A stretch of 64,000 bases of DNA from Phycisphaerae bacterium (GTDB taxonomy: Bacteria; Planctomycetota; Phycisphaerae; UBA1845; PWPN01): positions 1 to 64,000 of the forward strand of contig JAGNEZ010000031.1 in assembly GCA_018003015.1 (NCBI GenBank), in the 5' to 3' direction. Numbering within the stretch: the stretch's first letter is position 1; every line of letters starts with the position of its first letter. Position numbers and translations under genes: made by a program. Under the pieces are notes generated by a model. It did no database searches. It saw only the letters and a list, made by a program, of their open reading frames with translations, and was not told where the DNA came from. Below are positions 49,914 to 59,809 of the stretch, piece by piece.

Positions 49914-51869
49914 ATGGTTCAGGAGCATCCGGCAGTCCAGGAGTCTCCTTCGGGTAACGGCAAGCACATCGCCCCGTACCTCTTCGAACTCTCGTGGGAA
50001 GTCTGTTCGCAGGCTGGAGGGATTTACACCGTCTTGCGAAGCAAGGCCCCGGCCGCGATTCGCCGCTGGGGCGATCACTACTTCCTGATCGGGCCGTACC
50101 GGGAGCACACCGCCGCGGTCGAGTTTGAGCTGGAGACTCCGGACGGCCCGGTGGCTCAAGTGCTCGAGAAGCTCCGCGAGCGGGGGGTGGTTTTCCATCA
50201 TGGGCGTTGGCTGATCACCGGCCGGCCGCACGTCCTGCTCGCGGACCTGCGGGGCATGCACGATCGGCTCGGCGAGATGAAGTACTACCTCTGGAAGGAC
50301 CTCGGAATCGGCACACCCGACAACGACTCGGAGCTGAACGACCTGATCGTTTTTGGCTTCATGGTGGCCGAGCTGCTTCAAGCCGTCCACGAGGCTCTGG
50401 GCGATTACCCGATGCTCGCCCACTTCCACGAGTGGCAGGCGGCGGTGGCCCTGCCTCTGCTCAAGCGCCGCAAGGTCGAGTTTCCGACCGTATTCACCAC
50501 CCACGCGACGCTGGTTGGCCGCAGCCTCAGTGCCGCCAACGCCAACCTGTACGATCATCTCCACGAGATCGATGGTGCCGCGGTGGCTTACGAGCACGGC
50601 TTCAGCCACCGCTACAACATTGAACGGGCCGCGGCCCACTCCGCCGACGTATTCACCACCGTGTCGGGCATCACCGCCATGGAGGCCAAGCAGTTTCTCG
50701 GCCGCCAGCCGGAGGTGCTTGTGCCGAACGGCCTCAACGTGGAGCGGTTCTCTGCGCCCTACGAGTTCCAGAATCTGCATCGCAAGTGCAAGCAGCTCAT
50801 CCATGAGTTCGTGATGGGCCATTTCTTCTCCAGCTACACGTTTGATCTCGACCGGACACTGTATCTCTTCTCTGCCGGCCGCTACGAGTACCGCAACAAG
50901 GGCTTCGACATGTTCATCGAGGCCCTGTTTCAGCTCAACCAGTGGCTCAAGAGCGAGCCGTCGGAAGTGACGGTGGTGGCGTTCCTCATCGCTCCGGCCT
51001 CTTACCGGGCGCTCAACGTGGACACGCTGAACCGCCAGGCGATGTTCCACGAACTCCGCGATACCTGCGAGTCGATCCAGGAGGACATGGGTCACCGCCT
51101 GTTTCAGACCGTGGCCCAGGGCCGCATGCCCACCCTGGACGATCTTCTGGACGAGTACGCTCGCGTGCGGGTCAAGCGAATGATGCATGCCTGGCGGAAG
51201 TACGCCCAGCCGACGATCGTGACCCATGACCTCTGGGACGACGGTAACGACGCGATTCTGCGGCACCTACGGCATCGCCATCTGCTGAACGCGGCCGACG
51301 ACCCGGTCAAGGTGGTGTTCCACCCGGAATTCATCACCTCGACCAGCCCTGTCCTCGGCCTGGAATACGATCAGTTTGTCCGCGGCTGTAATCTTGGGGT
51401 GTTTCCTTCGTACTACGAACCATGGGGCTATACGCCGATGGAATGTGTCGTCCGGGGCATCCCGACCATCACCAGCGATCTGAGCGGCTTTGGGGCCTAC
51501 GTGATGAGCCACTTCCCGGACCACGACGAGAATGGGATCTTCGTCGCCCGCCGGCGGGGCCAGCCGTTTCACGAGACGGTAAGTCAGATCACCGCCTGGC
51601 TGCACGGCTTCACCCAGATGGGCCGGCGGGACCGCATTCAGCTTCGCAACCGAGTCGAGACGTACGCCACCCACTTCGACTGGAGCGAGATGGGCCGGTA
51701 CTACCGCGTCGCTCGCCGCTGGGCCTTCCAGAAGCACTATCCACAGCTGGACATCCTGCCGGTCGAGGTGACCCAGGTCCCAGAGGTGAGCCCGCGGTCC
51801 AAAACCGGTTCGCGGGTCAGCAAGGCCAAGCGTGGTCGTGGATCCAAGGGCGAATCACGGAAGCTGTAG
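49914..51869 (+). CDS. Glycogen synthase, GT3 (animal/fungal) type
   Basis: 651 residues from ATG 49914 (MVQEHPAVQES); the frame is open to 49824. GT3 features: FELSWEVCSQAGGIYTVLRS at the donor site, HEWQAAVALPLLKRR, TTHATLVGRSL, FTTVSGITAMEAKQFLGRQP, VLVPNGLNVERF, FSAGRYEYRNKGFDMFIEAL and the C-terminal PSYYEPWGYTPMECVVRGIP. GT3 enzymes use UDP-glucose and are typical of animals and fungi, whereas most bacteria use GT5 (GlgA, about 480 residues). The last 40 residues are basic and low-complexity (KTGSRVSKAKRGRGSKGE). No branching enzyme or phosphorylase gene is adjacent. Cytoplasmic. Confidence 0.92.
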   Translation: MVQEHPAVQESPSGNGKHIAPYLFELSWEVCSQAGGIYTVLRSKAPAAIRRWGDHYFLIGPYREHTAAVEFELETPDGPVAQVLEKLRERGVVFHHGRWLITGRPHVLLADLRGMHDRLGEMKYYLWKDLGIGTPDNDSELNDLIVFGFMVAELLQAVHEALGDYPMLAHFHEWQAAVALPLLKRRKVEFPTVFTTHATLVGRSLSAANANLYDHLHEIDGAAVAYEHGFSHRYNIERAAAHSADVFTTVSGITAMEAKQFLGRQPEVLVPNGLNVERFSAPYEFQNLHRKCKQLIHEFVMGHFFSSYTFDLDRTLYLFSAGRYEYRNKGFDMFIEALFQLNQWLKSEPSEVTVVAFLIAPASYRALNVDTLNRQAMFHELRDTCESIQEDMGHRLFQTVAQGRMPTLDDLLDEYARVRVKRMMHAWRKYAQPTIVTHDLWDDGNDAILRHLRHRHLLNAADDPVKVVFHPEFITSTSPVLGLEYDQFVRGCNLGVFPSYYEPWGYTPMECVVRGIPTITSDLSGFGAYVMSHFPDHDENGIFVARRRGQPFHETVSQITAWLHGFTQMGRRDRIQLRNRVETYATHFDWSEMGRYYRVARRWAFQKHYPQLDILPVEVTQVPEVSPRSKTGSRVSKAKRGRGSKGESRKL

Positions 51870-51927
51870 CCGCCAGTCGGCCGATCTGGGCGATGCCTGA
51901 ACCGCCCACAGGGGTGGAGATGCCGTC

Positions 51928-52791
51928 ATGTTCGCGAGAGTGACCAACGGACTGTCATTGGCCCGGGCCAGTTGGGAAGTCCTCAAGCTCGACAAGGAAC
52001 TGCTGGTTTTTCCGCTTCTCAGCGGTATCGCTTGCCTGATGGTCGTAGCCAGTTTTGCCGTTCCACTCATCGGCAGCGACTACGTGCAGACCATCGTGGA
52101 CGACGAGTCCGTTCGTGCCGAGGTGCGATCCGATCCGCTGCTGTGGGTGGTGCTGTTCGCGTTCTACTTCGCCAACTACTTCGTGATCGTGTTCTTCAAC
52201 TCGGCCCTGGTCGGCTGCGCGATGATTCGGTTCCAAGGCGCCGATCCCACGGTGGCGGACGGCTTCCGGATCGCCTTTGCCCGGCTTCCTCAGATCGCCT
52301 CCTGGGCACTAGTCAGCGCGACGGTGGGTGTGATCCTCAAGGCCATCGAGTCTCGGTCGGAGCGGATCGGGAAATTCGTGGCCGGCCTGTTGGGTATGGC
52401 CTGGGGGGTTACCACCTATTTCGTCGTGCCCGTCCTGGTCGTTGAGAAGGTCGGTCCGTTCGAGGCGATCAAGCGAAGCGTCAGCATCCTGCGGCGGGCT
52501 TGGGGCGAAGCGCTGGTCTCCAACATCGGCATCGGCCTGGTCGTCTTCTTCGCCACACTGATCTGCTTCATCCCCGGCATCCTGGGCGTGGTGGCAGGCC
52601 TCGTTTACGGCCAGATGGTCCTGACGGTGGTGGGGATCGCTGTCAGCGTCGTCCTCGTCATCCTGGTCTCGTTGATTTCGTCCGCTCTTCACGCCGTCAT
52701 CGTTGGGGCACTCTACCGGTACGCCTCCGACGGGAAGGTGCCGGGTGGGTTCGATTCCGACGCCCTTCGAGGCGCATTCTCCAGCCGCTGA
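51928..52791 (+). CDS. DUF6159-like integral membrane protein
   Basis: 287 residues, 58 bases after the glycogen synthase. Five to six transmembrane helices: LLVFPLLSGIACLMVVASFA, VVLFAFYFANYFVIVFFNSA, FVAGLLGMAWGVTTYFVVPV, IGIGLVVFFATLICFIPGIL and IAVSVVLVILVSLISSALHA. Motifs LVGCAMIRFQG, the paired FEAIKRSVSILRRAWGE and ALYRYASDGKVPGGFD fit the DUF6159 family. Function unknown. The ATG at 51928 has GGTGGAGATGCC before it. Confidence 0.82.
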   Translation: MFARVTNGLSLARASWEVLKLDKELLVFPLLSGIACLMVVASFAVPLIGSDYVQTIVDDESVRAEVRSDPLLWVVLFAFYFANYFVIVFFNSALVGCAMIRFQGADPTVADGFRIAFARLPQIASWALVSATVGVILKAIESRSERIGKFVAGLLGMAWGVTTYFVVPVLVVEKVGPFEAIKRSVSILRRAWGEALVSNIGIGLVVFFATLICFIPGILGVVAGLVYGQMVLTVVGIAVSVVLVILVSLISSALHAVIVGALYRYASDGKVPGGFDSDALRGAFSSR

Positions 52792-53003
52792 CGAGCCTTG
52801 ACGACGGCATCTTCGTTCATCCGGCTTCGGGTGGCCTGGACCGTGATCGACGCCACCGTGGTCGCGGCGGTGCTCTTTGCCCGGATGCCGGTCGGCAAGG
52901 AGTCGAGGTCAGGGGGCCACGAGTGTCGTCGCGTTACCGGCTTGTCGCGTTCTCGATCTTGGTTGCAGCCCTACTACCTTCTGCATATCCTGGCCACTCA
53001 ATC

Positions 53004-54218
53004 ATGAAAGCAACCTCCTTCTTCTTTGCGTCGTGGCTTTGTGCCGTCTTGTTGTTGGGCTCGTCCGTGCTGGCGGGGAGCGGCGATACGTCTGCCGCTT
53101 CGGCTCTGGGGAAACGAGTCGCGATCTCGCCTGGACCGGCCAAGTTCCGGGTCTATGTCGGGACGTACACCGGGCCCAAGAGCAAGGGAATCTACTCGCT
53201 GGTCATGGATACAGCCGACGGGAAGCTCAAGCCGGAAGGCCTCGCCGGCGAAGCGGCCAACCCTTCGTATCTGTCCGTGCACCCCAACGGGCGATTCCTC
53301 TTTGCGGCGGGCGAGCTGGACGCTTTCGCAGGCAAGCGGACCGGCGCGGTCAGTGCTTTCTCCATTGCGGCCGACTCCGGCAAGCTGAACCTGCTTAACC
53401 AACAGCCCTCCGGCGGGCGCGGGCCCTGCCATCTGACCGTGGACCGGACGGGCAGGTACGTCCTGGTCGCCAACTATTCGAGCGGCAGTGTGGCCGTGCT
53501 CCCCGTCGCCGCCGACGGCATGCTGGGCGAACCGACGGCTACGGTTCAACACCAGGGTTCGGGTCCCAACCGCGGGCGCCAGGAAGGCCCGCATGCCCAC
53601 TCCATCAACCTCTCTGCCGACGGCCGCTTCGCCGTTGCCGCCGATCTCGGTGTGGACAAGCTCTTCGTGTATCGGTTCGATCCCGCCCGGGGTTCCTTGA
53701 CCGCCAATGAGCCCCCCGCCGGTTTGGTCGCGCCTGGCTCCGGGCCGCGCCATTTCGCGTTTCACCCCGACGGTCGGCACGCCTACGTGATCAACGAGTT
53801 GACCTCGACGGTCGCCGCCTTCGACTACGATCCCAAAGCCGGCACACTCCGCGAGATCCAGACCCTCTCCGCACTGCCCGCCGGCTGGTCGGGCAGGAGC
53901 TTCGCCGCCCACATCCTGGTTCATCCTTCCGGAAGGTCGCTTTATGCCTCTAACCGCGGCCACGACAGCATCGCCGTCTTTGCTGTCGACGAGAAGACGG
54001 GCCGGCTGACCGTCGTCGGCCACGAGTCCACCCAGGGCAAGAACCCGCGCAATTTCGGTATTGACCCCTTCGGCGCATGGCTGCTGGCGGCCAATCAGAA
54101 CTCCGACTCGCTGGTTCTCTTTCGGGTTGACCCCAGGACCGGCCGGCTCGAGGACCGCGGAATCAAGGCCGAAGTTCCCTCGCCGGTCTGCGTGGGCTTC
54201 GTGCCGCTTGGTGGTTGA
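53004..54218 (+). CDS. Exported lactonase (6-phosphogluconolactonase/YbhE family)
   Basis: 404 residues from ATG 53004, which opens a signal peptide (MKATSFFFASWLCAVLLLGS, cleavage near LAG). The body is a seven-bladed propeller: FRVYVGTYTGPKSKGIYSLV, NPSYLSVHPNGRFLFAAGE, GPCHLTVDRTGRYVLVANYS, PHAHSINLSADGRFAVAADL, GPRHFAFHPDGRHAYVINEL, FAAHILVHPSGRSLYASNRG and NPRNFGIDPFGAWLLAANQN. The family hydrolyses sugar lactones (YbhE). An exported copy probably acts on external lactones or only binds ligands. A GTG at 52923 could start an upstream extension but lacks a ribosome site. Confidence 0.92.
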   Translation: MKATSFFFASWLCAVLLLGSSVLAGSGDTSAASALGKRVAISPGPAKFRVYVGTYTGPKSKGIYSLVMDTADGKLKPEGLAGEAANPSYLSVHPNGRFLFAAGELDAFAGKRTGAVSAFSIAADSGKLNLLNQQPSGGRGPCHLTVDRTGRYVLVANYSSGSVAVLPVAADGMLGEPTATVQHQGSGPNRGRQEGPHAHSINLSADGRFAVAADLGVDKLFVYRFDPARGSLTANEPPAGLVAPGSGPRHFAFHPDGRHAYVINELTSTVAAFDYDPKAGTLREIQTLSALPAGWSGRSFAAHILVHPSGRSLYASNRGHDSIAVFAVDEKTGRLTVVGHESTQGKNPRNFGIDPFGAWLLAANQNSDSLVLFRVDPRTGRLEDRGIKAEVPSPVCVGFVPLGG

Positions 54219-54237
54219 GCGCCTGTCTCACTTGGGA

Positions 54238-54291
54238 GTGTGGGATAGGCTTCCAGCCTGTCACCTGACCGGCAAGATGCCGTTCCCACAC
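54238..54291. repeat. Three-stem palindromic repeat (REP-like)
   Basis: Outer arms GTGTGGGA (54238-54245) and TCCCACAC (54284-54291) enclose two hairpins: AGGCT-TCC-AGCCT (54247-54259) and CGGCA-AGA-TGCCG (54270-54282). All arms are perfect. It begins 20 bases after the lactonase stop. This cloverleaf-like design fits REP/REPIN-type dispersed repeats; I recall similar AGGCTTCCAGCCT units in planctomycete intergenic DNA but cannot count copies here. Confidence 0.6.
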
Positions 54292-54409
54292 CTTGCGGGA
54301 CAGGCTCCAAGGACGCTCGGCGGCCAGGTTCTCCACGCCGTCACCCCTTTATCGGGTGACGGCTCTGTGGCCATCCAGGGCCACCTCTCGACGTGGTTCC
54401 GCCGCGGCC

Positions 54410-56440
54410 CTACCGCTCCGTCGAGACCTTCTCCGGTTTGGCGGAATTACCTGACATCGTCACCGGAAGACGGAAGATATCGCCAGCCTGGTTGCAGAAG
54501 TACAGCCGCGAGTCGGAAGGCTGACGAGCGTGCCCGTCGGCCCAGAAGCCGTAGAAGTCCGGATTCGCGTTCACTGGCCGGCGAAGGTAGGTGTGATTGT
54601 ACTTGCTGCCGGTGGTCATCTGGCGAGTCAGCTTCCAACTCTTCCCCTGATCGCGGCTGATCCACATCGCGACTTCTCCACCGGTGTTGAACGCTTGCGG
54701 ACCGTCCTGGCTGGGGCCAATGATTCGCCACAGGTCCGGCGCCTCGATATAAATCGAACCGGTGTCGTAGTTGTTGTCGGCCAGGATATCCCCGCCGCGA
54801 ATCTCCCACGCTGAGCCGGTCCAATGGGCCGTGGTCCAATGCCGAGGTCCATTCTTGGGTCCCGATTCGTAGCCCTTGCTGGTCGTGTACAAGATCAGCG
54901 GGCGCCCCTCGGCGTCGTGAGTAATGTCCTGGATGTAGACCAGCAGCCCCTGGCTCTCATACTCCTGCACCAGGGCGGGGTTCACGATCTCGGTCAGTGG
55001 AAGCTGCAGCGCTTCGCCGCCGGCCGTCCGCCAGGTCTTCCCGAAGTCAGACGATTCCATGTAATAGAGGTTCGTTCGCCAGTTGACGCCCTTGCCTTTG
55101 GGGTGATACATGAAGCTGGTGCCGATCCTGCCGCCACCCATCGGCCCACTCACCTGGTAATGTCCTTCTCCGATGCTCGAGAGCAGGCGCCGCTCCGACC
55201 AGTTCACGCCGTCGGGGCTGGTGAACATGCAGACCGTGCGGCCGGGGTTGTAGTAGGTGTGCAGAAAGAGGAAGCCGTGTCCTGGCAAGTATGCCGGCTG
55301 AGGGTACGAGAAGTTGCCGGTCCAAATCAGTTCGAATTCATCGATGCGGTGAGGCTCCTTGCTGCGTGAGATGTACGACGGGCGCCCCCGGCCATGGCTG
55401 CTCGAGAACACCCAGAGGTATCCTCTCTCGTCGATGCTGAGAACGGGATTGTCGTGGGCGTCGGAGGTCTTCTTGTCCAGTAGAATCGTGGGACGGGGCA
55501 CCGTGCCGGTCTGGTGGTCGTAGAAGGAGACCATGTGGATCAATCGCTGGTTGGAGTCCCTGGTCGTTCCGCCGTAGACAAAGAAGGTCTTCTTGACCGC
55601 AGGCGCGTGCCAGGCAAAGGGAAGGTGATTGGCGCAATAGGTGCCCAATCCACCACTGTACTTGTAGACGTACTCGTCGTTAGACGGCTGATTCATGTAC
55701 CAGATGCCGCGATAGCCGTCATCCTTGCCGTTGATCAGCACCTGCGGCTCGCTTCGCTCGACGCGCGTGGCGGCGGTAACGGACGCAGGCTCGGTCTTCC
55801 ACGCATCGCCGGCCAGGCTCCCGCCCGTCCATCGCCCGGCCAGATCACGATTCAGGCTGGCGGACGTCTCGCCCCGGGCAACGGCCATGACCTCCTCTCC
55901 GCTGAGCACCCGGCGCCAGATGCAAAGATCGTCCATCCGCCCGCTGACAAACCGTTCATGGTCGTCGAGCGAGCCGATGTAGACCTTGCCCGTTCCAAAG
56001 TGTATTTGCCCTTTCGCCGGTGTGGTCTTGACCAGCCGGCCGTTCATGAAGACCTGGATCGACTCCCCGTCGTAGGTTCCCGCGTAATGCGTCCACTCGC
56101 CGGGCTTCGGTGGCGGGGCGTCGGCGTGAGCGTAGCCGCCGCGCTGATGGCCGATCAACATTCGGACCTGTTTGTCAAACAGATAAAAGGTGAACGACTC
56201 GCTGACCGGCCCGCGGTTGAGGAAGACCTGCGATTCCACTGTGGCATCCAGCTTCACCCACGCGGACACGCTCAGGGCTTTCGGCTTGAGTGCCAGAGCC
56301 TCAACAGGAACGGCGTAGGCGGTCCGGCCGTTGAACGCGACACCGTCGGCCGGCGGTTTCAGGCCGGATTGCTCGACTCCAACGGCGGGTGTAACGACAG
56401 CCAGTATCCATACAATCGCAAACCGGTGACCTGATCGCAT
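54410..56440 (-). CDS. Exported LamG + BNR-4 protein
   Basis: 676 residues from ATG 56440 behind GGAAGG; the frame is open to 56491. After the signal peptide (FAIVWILAVVTPAVGVE) a LamG/concanavalin-like domain (about 25-210, SVSAWVKLDATVESQVFLNR, WTHYAGTYDGESIQVFMNGR) leads to a BNR-4 domain (about 240-660): KDDGYRGIWYMNQPSNDEY, YKYSGGLGTYCANHLPFAW, KKTFFVYGGTTRDSN, HDNPVLSIDERGYLWVFSSS and YNHTYLRRPVNANPDFYGFW. BNR-4 proteins include candidate polysaccharide lyases or hydrolases of rhamnose-rich sugars; the activity here is not proven. It starts a three-gene block of related proteins on the minus strand. Confidence 0.88.
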   Translation of the reverse strand: MRSGHRFAIVWILAVVTPAVGVEQSGLKPPADGVAFNGRTAYAVPVEALALKPKALSVSAWVKLDATVESQVFLNRGPVSESFTFYLFDKQVRMLIGHQRGGYAHADAPPPKPGEWTHYAGTYDGESIQVFMNGRLVKTTPAKGQIHFGTGKVYIGSLDDHERFVSGRMDDLCIWRRVLSGEEVMAVARGETSASLNRDLAGRWTGGSLAGDAWKTEPASVTAATRVERSEPQVLINGKDDGYRGIWYMNQPSNDEYVYKYSGGLGTYCANHLPFAWHAPAVKKTFFVYGGTTRDSNQRLIHMVSFYDHQTGTVPRPTILLDKKTSDAHDNPVLSIDERGYLWVFSSSHGRGRPSYISRSKEPHRIDEFELIWTGNFSYPQPAYLPGHGFLFLHTYYNPGRTVCMFTSPDGVNWSERRLLSSIGEGHYQVSGPMGGGRIGTSFMYHPKGKGVNWRTNLYYMESSDFGKTWRTAGGEALQLPLTEIVNPALVQEYESQGLLVYIQDITHDAEGRPLILYTTSKGYESGPKNGPRHWTTAHWTGSAWEIRGGDILADNNYDTGSIYIEAPDLWRIIGPSQDGPQAFNTGGEVAMWISRDQGKSWKLTRQMTTGSKYNHTYLRRPVNANPDFYGFWADGHARQPSDSRLYFCNQAGDIFRLPVTMSGNSAKPEKVSTER

Positions 56441-56569
56441 GTTTCCATTCCTTCCACCCGGCGGTGGGCAAGCCAAGCCATGTGTCCGCACATGACGGCC
56501 TGATCGTCCGGCGCATGCATGCCCTTGTCAACCAACGCAGGCAAATGCTCGAAGAGAAGTCTTGGCGCG

Positions 56570-59500
56570 CTACGGCAGACAGCTCGGCGTCTGCTGCGGG
56601 GTCCAGGCAACGTCCGGCCCGGTGATACACTCCAGGAACGAGGCAACGTCGATTTGGCCGATCGCCCCATTGCCATCGCGGTCGAAGCAGAGGCACTCGG
56701 GCAAGATCCACTGTCCTCCGGTGTCGTCGCCCGTAAAACACGCCTGCAACTTGCCGAAGTCGGACTGGTCGACATCGGCGTCTGCGTCTGCATCCGCGAA
56801 CGGCAACGGGCAGGCGGGGTAGCACGGCTCTTCTCCGGGAGTGGTCGAGGGCAGGATGAAGTCTTTCGGACTCAGGGCCGCGTCCACGATACGGACCTCG
56901 TCAATCAAGCCGAAGAAGCCTCGCTCGCCGAGTCCTGTCGCCAGATCGTTGCCGATGACGATTGGGTCGTCGCTGGCGGATGCCAGGGCGACGCCGGTCA
57001 GCGCGCCCTCCTCTTGGCCGTCCAGATACCACCGAAGACCCCCGTCGTAAACGAGCGCGAAATGATGCCAGGCACCCGGTTGGATCGGCGTCTGGCCGAA
57101 CGTCGTGTGCCCGGCCTGGTCCGCACCGAGCCAGTACACCGCAAGGACATTGTGGCCGTTCACGGCGTGAAGCCCGATGGCCAGACGGGAACCGCCGGTC
57201 GTTCCGCCTGCTCTCTGGCTGACCAACCGCCGGCCGACCGCCGAGGGCATGGTGATGGGTTGTGTGTCGGCACTGCTGAAGAGACCCTCGAAAGTCAGGT
57301 TCGTTCGCAGGTGGCCGGCATTGCCCCGCAGGCAGGTGCTGACCGCCACGCCCTGGCCGTTCGGCCATGAAAGGGCAAAGGAACCGGCCATGGATGCCGG
57401 CGCGTCGCCTACGCCTGTCTGGCCGTAGGCGGCGTACGAAGGCTTCGGGGCTCCGGCCGATGTCCCGCATGGCCCGAAAGTGTTGTCGATCGTGCCGTCG
57501 GCCCCGGAATCCGGGAGCCCGTGGCTGACCGCGGTTCCCGGCTCCATCTCGAAGCCGGAGCACCAGAGGACGTCGGCCGCCGGCTGTTGACCGCATGAGA
57601 GCTCACAGTGGCCGCCGTTGATCAGCAGTTCCGAGGAGTCCAAGGCCCGGTCACTGATTCGGATGTTGTCCAGCAAACCGTAGAAACCGCGGTCGGACGA
57701 GCCGTCCAGCCGCAGATTGCCGACGGCCAGCGTGCCGGCTCCCGGTGCAGCCATGTCCGCGTCGAGGATGTCGCCTTCCTGATGGGAATTGAGGAACCAG
57801 CGGAGATGCGACCCCTCGCCGATCAGGGCGAAGTAGTACCAAGTGTTGGGTAGCACCGGCGTCGTGCCAAGCTGCATCACGTTGGTGCCGTCGGGCGTCT
57901 TGTAGAACACGGCCAGGACGTTGTTGGTGCCGTTTGTGTGCAGCCCGATCGCCAAGCGGGTCGTGCCGTCGGCCGACTGCTTCTGTGTGACCAGACGACG
58001 CCCGATGTAAGTTGGGGAGCTGATCGCCGCACTCTCCGGCGTCCTGAAGTACCCTTCGAAGGTGAGTGAGCGGGGGAGGTTGCCCACATCGCTGGCAATT
58101 CCGGTGGAGATGCCGTTGGTCCTGCTGTTGGGCATTGAAAGGGCGAACGCGCCGGCACCCGCCGAAGGTGCCGCCCCGACGCCGCTCTGATTGTACGCCG
58201 CATACGTCAACGCCTGCGTCCCCGTCGGCCGGCCGAGTGTACCGGTGGAATTGGCGATCCTGGCTGCCGCCTGACCGTGCGTGACCACCGCCGAGCGAGT
58301 CTCGAAGGACGACAACCACAGTGGGGGCGCGGAGATTGAGGCACTGAAATCGGTCACCCGTTCCGGGCGGGCCGTATCGCCGTACATGAGCGTGGGGAGG
58401 CGCCAGACGTGCGTGCCGGCCCGGTTGCAGAAGTAGAGCCGGGATTGGCTCTTCGCGAGGGGATCGCCGTCGGCCCAGTAGGCGTAGAACGGGTCCTGAA
58501 CATGGCGGGGCCGGCGAACGTAGGAGTGGTTGTACTGACTTGCGGTGGTCACGTCTCGGGTCTTCGTCCAGCTCTCGCCAAGGTCACGGCTGAGCCAGAC
58601 GGCGACCTCGCCGCCGGTGCCATACCCTTGCGGCCCGTTCTCGGTCGGGCCCACGATGCGCAGCAGACCACCTTCGATGTAAAGGCTGCCCATGTCGTAG
58701 TTGTGATCGGAGCCGGTGATGTGACTGTACACCCACTGTTGCCCCGTCCAGCGAGCCAGGTGCCACGTCCGGGGTTCTCCCGCGGGGCCCGCCGCGTAGT
58801 TGCCGGATGTGATGTAGAGGATGCAGGGGTTGCCATTTTCGTCGAGGTTCGTGTCATTGATGTAGCAGAGCCGACTCTGCGCTTGGTAATCCACCAGGAG
58901 GGCCGGGTTACTGACCTGGCTCAGTGGCACCGTGACCGGCGTGCCGTTGGCGGTCGTCCAGGTCTGGCCTCGATCGGTGGTCTGGAGGTAGTAGAGATTG
59001 GTTCGCTTGTCGACATTGCCGCCCGGGTGGTAGTTGAAAGCAGTCGCGATCTTCCCGTCGCGCTCACAACTGGTCTGATAGTGGCCGCCGAAGCCCGCCA
59101 TCTTGTGGTGCGGTGACCAGTGGATGCCGTCGCTGCTGGTTGCCCAGTAGAGCTCGCGGCCGGCGGTATACTTGGTGAACGTGTGCAGGAACAGCGGTTG
59201 CCCTATTCCATCGTCCAGATACCACGGCTGCGGATATGTGCGTTCGTCGGCGAGTTGGTATTCCCAGGTATCAATCGAGTACGGGTGCGCGCTGCGGTAG
59301 ACCAAGCCGGGCCGCACCGTACCTCGCCCGCTGATGAAGACCCACAAGTGTCCTTCGCGGTCGATGAGCAGGGCCCCGTTGTCGTGAGGGTCGCTGATGC
59401 CGACCTTGTGGTAGACGACCACCGGTCGAGGCACTTCGCAGCTGGTGTGGTCGTAGCTCGAGGCCACGATCAGCAGATCGCCACTCTCATCGTCCACGCC

Positions 59501-59809
59501 GCCGTAGACAAAGAAGGTCTTGTTCACCGCTGGCGCAAAGATGGCCGTGGGTACGTGGTTGGCCGTGTAGGTACCGAGCCCGCCGGAGTACTTCGGCCCC
59601 CACTCGTTGTCCTGGCCGATCGTAAACCAGATGCCCCGGTAGCCGTCCAGTCGGGTGTTGGTCTCGACGCCCCGGGCCGAGTCGGCAACGGGGATGATCG
59701 CCACGGCCATCGCGAGGATCAGAACCCGGCGAACGTGCTTCCCGGGTCGCATCCCTGGCACGCCTGCACGTCCGGCGTTTGAGGAGCCGGCTATCCGTCG
59801 TTGACGCAT
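56570..59809 (-). CDS. Exported BNR-4 + two LamG + dockerin protein
   Basis: 1079 residues from ATG 59809; the open frame runs to 59995, inside the next gene's end, so the shorter start avoids overlap. A signal peptide is formed by VLILAMAVAIIPVADSARG. The BNR-4 domain (about 45-490, RLDGYRGIWFTIGQDNEWGP, KYSGGLGTYTANHVPTAIFA, YNHSYVRRPRHVQDPFYAYW) parallels the downstream paralogue at 54410. Two LamG-type domains follow (each with FEGYFRT / FEGLFSS, RRLVTQK / RRLVSQR, WYLDGQEEG and RGFYGLLDNIR / RGFFGLIDEVR), and a dockerin (DADADVDQSDFGKLQACFTG, DRDGNGAIGQIDVASFLECI). It is a likely extracellular glycan-binding or -degrading enzyme. Confidence 0.88.
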   Translation of the reverse strand: MRQRRIAGSSNAGRAGVPGMRPGKHVRRVLILAMAVAIIPVADSARGVETNTRLDGYRGIWFTIGQDNEWGPKYSGGLGTYTANHVPTAIFAPAVNKTFFVYGGVDDESGDLLIVASSYDHTSCEVPRPVVVYHKVGISDPHDNGALLIDREGHLWVFISGRGTVRPGLVYRSAHPYSIDTWEYQLADERTYPQPWYLDDGIGQPLFLHTFTKYTAGRELYWATSSDGIHWSPHHKMAGFGGHYQTSCERDGKIATAFNYHPGGNVDKRTNLYYLQTTDRGQTWTTANGTPVTVPLSQVSNPALLVDYQAQSRLCYINDTNLDENGNPCILYITSGNYAAGPAGEPRTWHLARWTGQQWVYSHITGSDHNYDMGSLYIEGGLLRIVGPTENGPQGYGTGGEVAVWLSRDLGESWTKTRDVTTASQYNHSYVRRPRHVQDPFYAYWADGDPLAKSQSRLYFCNRAGTHVWRLPTLMYGDTARPERVTDFSASISAPPLWLSSFETRSAVVTHGQAAARIANSTGTLGRPTGTQALTYAAYNQSGVGAAPSAGAGAFALSMPNSRTNGISTGIASDVGNLPRSLTFEGYFRTPESAAISSPTYIGRRLVTQKQSADGTTRLAIGLHTNGTNNVLAVFYKTPDGTNVMQLGTTPVLPNTWYYFALIGEGSHLRWFLNSHQEGDILDADMAAPGAGTLAVGNLRLDGSSDRGFYGLLDNIRISDRALDSSELLINGGHCELSCGQQPAADVLWCSGFEMEPGTAVSHGLPDSGADGTIDNTFGPCGTSAGAPKPSYAAYGQTGVGDAPASMAGSFALSWPNGQGVAVSTCLRGNAGHLRTNLTFEGLFSSADTQPITMPSAVGRRLVSQRAGGTTGGSRLAIGLHAVNGHNVLAVYWLGADQAGHTTFGQTPIQPGAWHHFALVYDGGLRWYLDGQEEGALTGVALASASDDPIVIGNDLATGLGERGFFGLIDEVRIVDAALSPKDFILPSTTPGEEPCYPACPLPFADADADADVDQSDFGKLQACFTGDDTGGQWILPECLCFDRDGNGAIGQIDVASFLECITGPDVAWTPQQTPSCLP

